Shown: piece after piece, positions 1 through 5,581 of the stretch
Layout of the letters: each line of letters starts with the position of its first letter
Position numbering within the stretch: position 1 is the first letter of the stretch
Assembly: GCA_024277605.1 (NCBI GenBank)
Contig: JAJRUU010000158.1
Span: 1-8,830, forward strand
Direction: 5' to 3'
DNA: 8,830 nucleotides
DNA from: a bacterium
Lineage (GTDB): Bacteria > SZUA-182 > SZUA-191 > JAJRXT01
Made by a program: the position numbers and the translations under genes
Notes under the pieces: generated by a model
The model's input: the letters and a program-made list of their open reading frames with translations, nothing else
What the model was told of the DNA's origin: nothing
Database searches by the model: none

Positions 1-92
1 ATTGCCTTTTCGCCCAAGCTCTGCGTTATGCTCAAAATTTAATCCTCGGAATATCAACTATATACCTGCGGTTAAATTTTTCGCATGGCCAC
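1..92. other. unassigned left edge
   Basis: I see no recognisable gene here. One forward frame stays open from the left edge into R1, but its translation resembles no family I know and it reads through repeat DNA, so it is probably not a real coding region. This segment lies outside the repeated block: similarity to the second copy begins at position 93. It may hold the far side of whatever locus the repeat block entered, but I could not match it to the dehydrogenase remnant found on the other side. Confidence 0.3.
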
Positions 93-350
93 ATGTGGCT
101 GCCTTGATCTTGAACGAAAATTCTAATTTTTCAAGATACCCTATAGGCCAAAAACTTTTAATATCGCCGCTTGAGCAAATCGTTCTACAGCATGGAAAAT
201 CACTTATAATAGCGTTAGTTAACTCCAACATGAAGCCTTTACAGTGTAAGGCTTTCAAGTTGGAATGTCAAATGCTGTTTAAGCCTCAGGCTTACGGTTG
301 GACATAATAATTTGCAGCCCACGGAAGATGAGGACAATGTTCACCAGGGG
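93..350. repeat. R1 direct repeat, left copy
   Basis: This 258-bp segment recurs at 1553-1810 at a constant offset of 1460 bp with about nine substitutions and no indels. It contains several inverted repeats. At 107-137, ATCTTGA pairs with TCAAGAT and AAAATT with AATTTT. At 224-264, TCCAAC pairs with GTTGGA and encloses a second stem of AAGCC with GGCTT. At 280-294 there is a 7-bp palindrome around one base, TAAGCCTCAGGCTTA. It joins R2 directly through the hairpin GGGGACAAGTCCCC. No coding pattern is convincing. It looks like a non-coding, hairpin-rich mobile or REP-type element. The family is unknown to me. Confidence 0.9.
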
Positions 351-450
351 ACAAGTCCCCCCCCCTTTTCTTTTTCCTTCAAATTTGCTATCATCCATTG
401 TTGTTCAACCTGATCATATTTTACTGACGTACCATATTTGAATCCCGCTG
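347..450. repeat. R2 direct repeat, left copy
   Basis: This segment starts with the hairpin GGGGACAAGTCCCC (6-bp stem, 2-nt loop), continues through a run of nine C and a pyrimidine-rich stretch, and ends at AATCCCGCTG. It recurs at 1937-2042 with two substitutions and a C-run of eleven. Here R2 is continuous with R1, whereas in the other copy R3 separates them. It lies immediately left of the inverted repeat that bounds the transposase unit. Confidence 0.88.
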
Positions 451-459
451 GGGTAATAA

Positions 460-481
460 AGGTGTCAGGTCTTGACATGCA
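460..481 (+). repeat. left inverted repeat of the RAYT unit
   Basis: The sequence beginning AGGTGTCAGGTCTTGACATG is the exact reverse complement of 1491-1512 over 22 bp. Similarity continues outward with a 2-nt gap (ATAAA before it on the left, ATAAATA on the complementary strand at the right). The pair brackets the transposase gene closely, leaving 57 bp to its start codon, and so probably marks the ends of a mobile or REP-like unit. Confidence 0.9.
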
Positions 482-523
482 ACATTGTCTTTGGTAGTAT
501 TTCTCCTGATTACACATATAACC

Positions 524-529
524 AGGAGG
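524..529 (+). promoter_or_regulatory. Shine-Dalgarno site of the transposase
   Basis: AGGAGG lies 9 nt before the ATG at 539. It decides the start in favour of Met-Gly-Arg-Pro, the usual RAYT N-terminus, over a possible non-ATG start at 485 that would add 18 residues lying upstream of this ribosome-binding site. Confidence 0.85.
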
Positions 530-538
530 AATGTTGCT

Positions 539-1507
539 ATGGGGAGACCACTTAGAATTGAGTACCCTGGGGCGGTATATCATATTACCAGCCGGGGTAA
601 TGAGCGGCAAACCATCTATCGGGATGAGGAAGATAAGACCCGCTTTTTAAAGATTATCGGCGATACCGCCTTGAAGTTCCAAGTTATTGTTTATGCTTAT
701 GTGTTGATGGATAATCACTTTCATCTGTTGCTGGAGACTCCGTTGGGTAGTTTATCGCAGGTCATGCAAAAGATTCTCGTCAGCTATACCAATGGTTTCA
801 ATGCCCGCCACCGGCGGTCGGGGCATTTGTTTCAGGGACGCTACAAGGCCATTCTGGTAGATGAGGATAGCTATTTAATGGAGCTTTCCCGTTACATCCA
901 TTTAAATCCAGTGCGGGCGGGCATAGTGAAAAAGCCGGAGGATTATCCCTGGAGTAGTTATGCGGCTTATGTTAAACCAAGACAGGCGGAGGAATGGTTA
1001 AAGGTTAACCAGATATTGCTGCAATGCTCCCAGACCATGGGGCAGGCTGCTTGGGCATATAAACAGTTTGTCAATGAAGGCATTGGGCAACCCTCCCCTT
1101 TAAAAGAAGCCTATTTGGGGACGATATTAGGCAGTCCCTCTTTTATAGAGATGATTAAGCTTCGCATAGAAGGAATGGCGCAGGATGAGGAGATACCGGC
1201 CCTGAAAAGATGCAGGGCGGAGCTTACATTGGCCAGAATAGATCAAGTGGTCGCGGACTTTTACGACATCGCTCCCGATCTGCTGCATACCGGCAATAAG
1301 AGAAATTGGTATCAGCAGGTGGGAATTTATTTTGCCAAGCGCTTAACCCGCTTGAGGAATAGCGAAATAGCTGAATATTACGGTAATAAACATTATTCCA
1401 GCGTGACCAGAATCGCTGTACGAATGCCGGAAAAAGCCAAAAAAGATAAAAAAACAAGGCAGGAGTTGGAGAAAATAGAGAAGCTAATACTGCATGTCAA
1501 GACCTGA
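539..1507 (+). CDS. REP-associated tyrosine transposase (RAYT, Y1/HUH family) with DnaA-like C-terminal domain
   Basis: A 322-aa single-strand DNA transposase of the IS200-like Y1 superfamily, the group thought to recognise hairpin REP elements. The N-terminus carries the family signature GRPLRIEYPGAVYHITSRGN (residues 2-21). The HUH metal-binding motif is His60-Phe-His62, in MDNHFHLLLE. By comparison with the family, Tyr119 in RYIHLNPVRAG is the likely nucleophile. GHLFQGRYKA lies at residues 95-104. Beyond about residue 165 there is a long extension. Residues about 235-305 resemble DnaA domain IV (a helix-turn-helix ending in HYSSVTRIAVRM, compare DHSTV in DnaA), so this region probably binds DNA. 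The start is set by AGGAGG at 524-529. The gene has no internal stop and looks functional. Its TGA lies inside the right inverted repeat, so gene and element end coincide. Family call is firm; activity is inferred. Confidence 0.92.
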   Translation: MGRPLRIEYPGAVYHITSRGNERQTIYRDEEDKTRFLKIIGDTALKFQVIVYAYVLMDNHFHLLLETPLGSLSQVMQKILVSYTNGFNARHRRSGHLFQGRYKAILVDEDSYLMELSRYIHLNPVRAGIVKKPEDYPWSSYAAYVKPRQAEEWLKVNQILLQCSQTMGQAAWAYKQFVNEGIGQPSPLKEAYLGTILGSPSFIEMIKLRIEGMAQDEEIPALKRCRAELTLARIDQVVADFYDIAPDLLHTGNKRNWYQQVGIYFAKRLTRLRNSEIAEYYGNKHYSSVTRIAVRMPEKAKKDKKTRQELEKIEKLILHVKT

Positions 1508-1512
1508 CACCT
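1491..1512 (-). repeat. right inverted repeat of the RAYT unit, overlapping the stop codon
   Basis: Exact 22-bp reverse complement of 460-481. The last codons of the transposase (LHVKT and the TGA at 1505-1507) are encoded by the repeat itself. The outer part, TGACACCTATTTATGTG, is repeated in tandem immediately afterwards. Confidence 0.9.
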
Positions 1513-1557
1513 ATTTATGTGTGACATCTATTTATGTGTGTGACACCTATTTATGTG
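1505..1557. repeat. three tandem copies of the element-end motif
   Basis: Units are 1505-1521 (TGACACCTATTTATGTG), 1522-1540 (same with one T for C and two extra bases, TG) and 1541-1557 (identical to the first). The first unit overlaps the outer half of the right inverted repeat. The last runs into the start of the right R1 copy. Similar sequence occurs only once at the left end, so the asymmetry arose at the right boundary. Confidence 0.85.
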
Positions 1558-1810
1558 GCTGCCTTGATCTTGAACGAAAATTCTAATTTTTCAAGATACC
1601 CTATAGGCCAAAAACTTTCAAAATCGCCTCTTGAGTAAATCGTTCTACAGCATGGAGAATCACTTATAATAGCGTTAGTTAACTCCAACATGAAGCCTTT
1701 ATAGTGTAAAGCTTTCAAGTTGGAATGTCAAATGCTGTTTAAGCCTCAGGCTTACGGTTGGACATAATAATTTGTATCCCACGGAAGATGAGGACAATGT
1801 TCACCAGGGG
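1553..1810. repeat. R1 direct repeat, right copy
   Basis: Collinear with 93-350, about 96% identical with no indels. The stem at 1567-1597 is fully conserved. The hairpin at 1684-1724 keeps its outer stem, but the two changes in its inner stem weaken pairing (one G-T wobble, one mismatch), so there is no sign of compensatory change. It stops at GGGG, where R3 begins; in the left copy R2 follows directly. Confidence 0.9.
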
Positions 1811-1820
1811 CAATGTCCCT

Positions 1821-1935
1821 TACCCGACCTATTCATAAATTCAGGCTGGGTTTGCAAGACATCCCTTGCGAGATAAGGTTTATAATCCAACGTCCTGAAG
1901 AAACAGGCTGTGCCTGCCCGAATTTTTCGGGCTTA
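1821..1935. repeat. R3 repeat, first copy, nested between R1 and R2
   Basis: Positions 1821-1895 match 2697-2771 with four substitutions. The middle then diverges, and both copies end with the same hairpin (here GCCCGAA-TTT-TTCGGGC at 1916-1932). A second stem, GCAAG with CTTGC, lies in the shared part. The ends, TACCCGAC and TCGGGCTTA, are imperfect inverted repeats. GGGG flanks the insert on both sides (1807-1810 and 1937-1940), which could be a target duplication. It resembles a small miniature inverted-repeat element. Confidence 0.8.
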
Positions 1936-1936
1936 A

Positions 1937-2042
1937 GGGGACAAGTCCCCCCCCCCCTTTTCTTTTTCCTTCAAATTTGCTATCATCCATTGTTGTTCAA
2001 TCTAATCATATTTTACTGACGTACCATATTTGAATCCCGCTG
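1937..2042. repeat. R2 direct repeat, right copy
   Basis: Matches 347-450 from the GGGGACAAGTCCCC hairpin to AATCCCGCTG with two substitutions and two extra bases in the C-run (eleven against nine). Immediately after its end the sequence becomes coding for the C-terminus of a dehydrogenase, so position 2042/2043 is the boundary between repeat block and host gene. Confidence 0.88.
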
Positions 2043-2162
2043 CGGCCCTTTTGCCCCGGCGATAAGAGCATTATCAGTCATACATTCAGTCTGGATCATG
2101 CTCAAGATGCCTTCCAGACAGCCGCTGGTAAACAGGCACTCAAGGTGATTATTCGCATATAA
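2043..2162 (+). pseudogene. C-terminal remnant of a zinc-type (MDR family) alcohol/threonine dehydrogenase
   Basis: The frame ending at TAA 2160-2162 reads SIISHTFSLDHAQDAFQ and then AAGKQALKVIIRI. This matches the usual C-terminus of medium-chain zinc dehydrogenases (pattern I-T/S-H-x-F-x-L-x-x-A-x-x-A-F followed by K-V-x-I). Only about 39 codons survive. Upstream in the same frame lies R2 with a TGA at 2031-2033, so the N-terminal catalytic domain and nucleotide fold are missing, and I found no matching piece at the left edge. The stop overlaps the pgsA start by one base (TAATG), so the gene was probably once first in the pgsA operon and was cut by the repeat block. The match is by motif recognition only; family level is reasonable, substrate unknown. 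Confidence 0.65.
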
Positions 2163-2683
2163 TGATTAAACCTCTCAATTTACCCAATAAATTATCGCTA
2201 TTCAGGATATTCCTGGTACCCTTATTGGTAGCGTTAATCATTACCAAATATAGCAGCTTGCTGGCGGCCACTGTCTTTGGCCTGGCTATGCTTACCGACT
2301 GGCTGGACGGCTACATTGCCCGCACTACTAACCAGATAACCACCCTGGGCAAATTACTGGACCCGGTGGCTGATAAGTTATTAGTGTGCGCCGCCCTTAT
2401 CTCACTGGTGGGAACGAGTAAGGTACCGGCCTGGATAGTGGTGATTATTATCGGGCGGGAATTGGCAATTACCGGTTTACGGGCGGTGGCCGCTTCTCAG
2501 GCAGAGATTATTGCCGCCGGCTCACTGGGCAAGTACAAAACCACCGTACAGGCTATCGCTATCGTCATGCTTATCCTGAATATACCGCCTTGGGATATGG
2601 TTGTACTGTGGCTGGCGCTGATTCTTACACTGGTTTCAGGAGTAGATTACTTCATAAAATTCGCCCAAAAGATCGAGCTGTAA
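2162..2683 (+). CDS. pgsA: CDP-diacylglycerol--glycerol-3-phosphate 3-phosphatidyltransferase (phosphatidylglycerophosphate synthase)
   Basis: Integral membrane enzyme that transfers a phosphatidyl group from CDP-diacylglycerol to glycerol-3-phosphate, the committed step to phosphatidylglycerol and cardiolipin. The 173-aa product has the full CDP-alcohol phosphotransferase signature: Asp46, Asp49-Gly50, Ala53-Arg54, Gly63, Asp67 and Asp71, within DWLDGYIARTTN and GKLLDPVADK. The N-terminus NLPNKLSLFRIFLVP (residues 6-20) is typical of PgsA, and several hydrophobic helices follow. Length is normal and there are no internal stops. The start overlaps the stop of the dehydrogenase remnant (TAATG), which suggests former translational coupling; AAGGTG at 2142-2147 is only a weak, distant ribosome site. 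Its original upstream promoter may have been separated from it by the repeat block. It ends with an ordinary TAA. Confidence 0.93.
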   Translation: MIKPLNLPNKLSLFRIFLVPLLVALIITKYSSLLAATVFGLAMLTDWLDGYIARTTNQITTLGKLLDPVADKLLVCAALISLVGTSKVPAWIVVIIIGRELAITGLRAVAASQAEIIAAGSLGKYKTTVQAIAIVMLILNIPPWDMVVLWLALILTLVSGVDYFIKFAQKIEL

Positions 2684-2696
2684 GTTAAACCAATTC

Positions 2697-2879
2697 TACC
2701 CGACTTATTCATAAATTCAGACTGGGTTTGCAAGACATCCCTTGCGAGATAAGGTTTATGAGCCAACGTCCAATAAAACTTTATTTGCCCAAGGGGGCAG
2801 GGACAGGAAGCTGATAAATTTATAATTTTCAACTAAATCTCGATTTGCGCATAACAAGACCCGAATTTTTCGGGTTAGA
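2697..2879. repeat. R3 repeat, second copy, between pgsA and the hydrolase
   Basis: Positions 2697-2771 match 1821-1895 (about 95%), and the closing hairpin ACCCGAA-TTT-TTCGGGT at 2859-2875 matches the end of the first copy. Within the shared part TCATAAA pairs with TTTATGA and GCAAG with CTTGC. The middle (about 2772-2858) is unrelated to copy 1 and contains the small hairpin AATAAA-AC-TTTATT. The hairpin at 2859-2875 is not followed by a T-run, so I do not call it a terminator. The element fills almost the whole pgsA-hydrolase gap. Confidence 0.75.
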
Positions 2880-2892
2880 TAGATACACTTAT

Positions 2893-3663
2893 ATGTTTGA
2901 AAACACACAAGGGTTAAAACTCTATTACGAGGTATATGGTCAGGGGCCGCCAATACTACTCTTGCACGGTTGGGGAGGCAATGTTAACAGTTTGCGTCCG
3001 GTATTTAACCATCTGACTGCAAGCTATCGGGTCTATGCCTTGGATCTTCCCGGTTTTGGCCGCAGCACTCCCCCGTCGTCAGCCTGGGGAACGTATGATT
3101 ACGCACACCTGGTCGCCCAATTTTGCTCCAACCTGGAAATCAAGTCCGCTCACCTGATCGGTCATTCTTTTGGGGGTCGGGTAGCGATTAACCTTTGTTT
3201 TTACTTCCCTCATCTGGTTAACAAATTAATCCTGGTAGACAGCGCCGGGATAAAACCACGACGCGGATTAGGCTATTATACAAAAGTGGGAATCGCCAAA
3301 TCGGCTAAGTGGCTCTTCAAGCGTTAAATATTCGGCTCAAAATCCGAGCAGTTAATCAAAACGGTATACCGGTTCCTGGGTTCGGCCGATTATCAAAAGG
3401 CCGGTTGTCTGCGTTCAGTATTGGTCAGGGTCGTCAATGAGGATCTAAAGCCGCTTCTGGCTGATATACCCCATACCACTTTGCTCATCTGGGGAGAAAA
3501 GGATACCGCCACCCCCGTCTATCAAGCCAAAATAATGCAGAAACTGCTGCCGGACGCCAAACTGGTCGTCTTAAAAGAAGCCGGTCACTACTCATATTTG
3601 GATAAATTCCCCCAATTTTGTAAACTGGTCACCCGTTTCCTGGAGAGTCAGCCTGCATGCTGA
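2893..3663 (+). pseudogene. alpha/beta hydrolase, interrupted by in-frame TAA at 3325-3327
   Basis: Member of the alpha/beta hydrolase fold (esterase/lipase-like). All landmarks are in one frame: oxyanion-hole HGWGG, DLPGFGRS, nucleophile elbow GHSFGG with Ser92, acid Asp204 in WGEKDTATP, and His232 in EAGHYSYLDKFP. A TAA at codon 145, between the Ser and the Asp/His, interrupts an otherwise continuous 256-codon frame. The translation after it (IFGSKSEQLIKTVYRFLG and onward) is normal family sequence, so no frameshift is involved. A product ending there would lack the lid, Asp and His and should be inactive. The ATG at 2893 fits the fold's usual N-terminus. No good Shine-Dalgarno site precedes it; R3 occupies the leader. 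The end overlaps the Mur ligase start by 7 nt (ATGCTGA), implying coupling. Substrate unknown. Confidence 0.85.
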
Positions 3664-5534
3664 ATCCATCCCCCATGCTTATTAGAGTTATTATCTGTAT
3701 CGCTATCGTTCCCTGGCTGATAGTGGTTTATGCTAAAGCCAGATCCATGTTGCATATCCTGCAATTGGAAGGCTACCAAAATACAAAATATTTCATGTGG
3801 GCGGTTACCCACCGGGACAAACTGGTAAGCCGACGAGAGTTAATTGTATCTGTATTGCTGGCTCCAGCCGCCTGGGTCGGCTTCTACCACGCCCAACCAT
3901 TGGGATTTTACTTATTTTTTATTTTATGGATATGTGGATATACTTATTTAATATTTAAGCGGAAACTGCCGCAATTTAAAAAGGGACTGGTATTTACCCC
4001 CCGAGTCAGCAGATTGCTTGTCATTTTCGGACTTGTATTGGGCTGTCAGATTATCGCTTTCTTAACTGTGTGGTTTAAACCATATCCCCCCACCCCTTAT
4101 TTACTGGCAAATGAACTGCAAGCCGGATTCCTGTCTTTTTTCAGCCTGATTGTGCTGGCGCTCATCACCCCTTTTAACATATTAATAGTCGGCATGCTTT
4201 CCACCCCGCTTGAAAATATAATTAACCGGGTCTACTTCAAATTAGCCCAGCGGAAACTTAAGCAGTTATCAAGCATAAGGCTGGTCGATAAAAATGCTTT
4301 TCACGCTGAGGGCCTGGTTAAAAAGTTACTAAACAGACAAATTATCATCAATTATGAAAAGACTCCGGGCTATGTTTATTTCAGCAAGACCATAAAAGAC
4401 GAAAACCAGTTGAGAAAACTTATAAAACGTATAGATGCTACCCAGGCGGAACATGTATTGAGTATCTGGCGGCAATCACAGTTAACCATAATCGCCATTA
4501 CCGGCAGCTACGGTAAAACCAGCACTAAATATATCCTGAACAACATCCTGGCCCACCACTATCCAACCCTGATGACCCCGGAAAGCTATAATACTCCCAT
4601 GGGAATATGCAAGGTCATCCGGGGTGAGTTAACCCGCGGGCACAAATATTTCATTGTGGAAATGGGCGCCCGCAAGCGAGGAGATATAAGTGAATTATGC
4701 CGCCTGGTACACCCCCATATCGGGGTGATCACCTCCATCGGCCCGCAACACTTAGAAACCTTCGGCAGCCAGGCCAATGTCGTCCGCACCAAGTCCGAAT
4801 TAATACCGGGGCTCGGGACCAAGGGCCTTGCGGTTTTAAACTATGACGATCCGCATTGCCGCAAACTGGCTGATAAGATTAAAATCCCCTGCCTGCTCTA
4901 TGGTATGCAGCCGGATGACAAACTGCATCTATTAGCTGAAGACATTAGGTGTACTAACCAAGGCATCAGCTTCACCGCCCGCACAAAACAAGCTGAAGAG
5001 ATAAAATTTACTACCTGTCTGTTGGGCAGACACAATGTATATAATATACTGGCGGCGGCTACGGTGGCCTTAGAGTCCGGGCTGGAACTCTCCCAGATTG
5101 CCGAGGCGTTAGCCGAAGTAGAACCCGTACCCCATCGGCTGCAACTAATTAAAGGCAGCGGTGGGGTAACTATAATCGATGATGCCTATAACTCCAACCC
5201 CAAGGGAGCGCAAGAGGCGTTGCAGGTATTACAGGATATGCAGGGCGGCAAAAAGATTCTGATCACCCCCGGCATGGTGGAGCTGGGCGCACAGGAATAT
5301 GAGCAGAACAAGCAATTTGGACAAGCTGCGGCTAAGGCATGTGATATAGTAATTCTGGTAGGCCCTAAACGCACCAAACCCATTGCCGATGGGCTGAAAG
5401 AAGCTGGCTTCCCGGATAAAAACCTGACTATAGTAGCTTCGTTAAACGAAGCCACCATTTACTTACATAAAGTAGTCCGCTCCGGCGATGTAGTATTATT
5501 TGAAAACGACCTGCCGGATAATTATAATGAGTGA
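3657..5534 (+). CDS. murF: MurF-like Mur ligase with N-terminal membrane domain
   Basis: Probable UDP-N-acetylmuramoyl-tripeptide--D-alanyl-D-alanine ligase, which joins D-Ala-D-Ala to the cell-wall precursor using ATP. The catalytic part starts near residue 278: P-loop ITGSYGKTSTK (Gly283 to Ser289), then NTPMG, VEMGARKRGDI, TSIGPQHLETFGS, the C-terminal domain beginning near LGRHNVYNILAA, and DDAYNSNP at 508-515, followed by GMVELGAQE and the family ending ENDLPDNY. At 625 aa it is far longer than classical soluble MurF (about 450 aa). The extra 200 or so N-terminal residues hold about five hydrophobic segments (roughly 8-26, 61-77, 81-100, 119-140, 158-181), so the enzyme is likely membrane-anchored. 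No internal stop. The start overlaps the hydrolase end; GGAG at 3642-3645 is a modest ribosome site, and the ATG at 3675 is an alternative. The ddl neighbour supports the MurF role. Confidence 0.88.
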   Translation: MLNPSPMLIRVIICIAIVPWLIVVYAKARSMLHILQLEGYQNTKYFMWAVTHRDKLVSRRELIVSVLLAPAAWVGFYHAQPLGFYLFFILWICGYTYLIFKRKLPQFKKGLVFTPRVSRLLVIFGLVLGCQIIAFLTVWFKPYPPTPYLLANELQAGFLSFFSLIVLALITPFNILIVGMLSTPLENIINRVYFKLAQRKLKQLSSIRLVDKNAFHAEGLVKKLLNRQIIINYEKTPGYVYFSKTIKDENQLRKLIKRIDATQAEHVLSIWRQSQLTIIAITGSYGKTSTKYILNNILAHHYPTLMTPESYNTPMGICKVIRGELTRGHKYFIVEMGARKRGDISELCRLVHPHIGVITSIGPQHLETFGSQANVVRTKSELIPGLGTKGLAVLNYDDPHCRKLADKIKIPCLLYGMQPDDKLHLLAEDIRCTNQGISFTARTKQAEEIKFTTCLLGRHNVYNILAAATVALESGLELSQIAEALAEVEPVPHRLQLIKGSGGVTIIDDAYNSNPKGAQEALQVLQDMQGGKKILITPGMVELGAQEYEQNKQFGQAAAKACDIVILVGPKRTKPIADGLKEAGFPDKNLTIVASLNEATIYLHKVVRSGDVVLFENDLPDNYNE

Positions 5535-5569
5535 CAGGCGGGGTCCAGTTCTTTTCTTCACTTCAACCT

Positions 5570-5574
5570 AAGGA
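5570..5574 (+). promoter_or_regulatory. Shine-Dalgarno site of ddl
   Basis: AAGGA lies 7 nt before GTG 5582 and supports this non-ATG start, which gives the standard Ddl N-terminus (VGVIFGGRSVEHEVS). Confidence 0.7.
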
Positions 5575-5581
5575 TTAAGTA

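Noticed and set aside
2..307. 101-codon forward open frame at the left edge
   Set aside because: Two thirds of it lies in R1, its translation matches no known family, and the frame is not preserved as a gene in the second R1 copy.
485..538. Upstream extension of the transposase by 18 residues
   Set aside because: The strong AGGAGG at 524-529 and the conserved GRPLRIEYPG N-terminus place the start at 539.
1813..2019. 68-codon open frame across R3 and R2
   Set aside because: It lies wholly in repeat DNA, crosses a variable C-run, and shows no protein-like features.
93..2042. CRISPR-like array or diversity-generating element from the repeated segments
   Set aside because: Repeats are two long copies rather than regular short repeats with spacers, and there are no cas genes or reverse transcriptase.
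2859..2875. Possible rho-independent terminator after pgsA
   Set aside because: The hairpin is stable but the sequence after it (TAGATAGA) has no T-run, and the same hairpin is part of the R3 repeat elsewhere.
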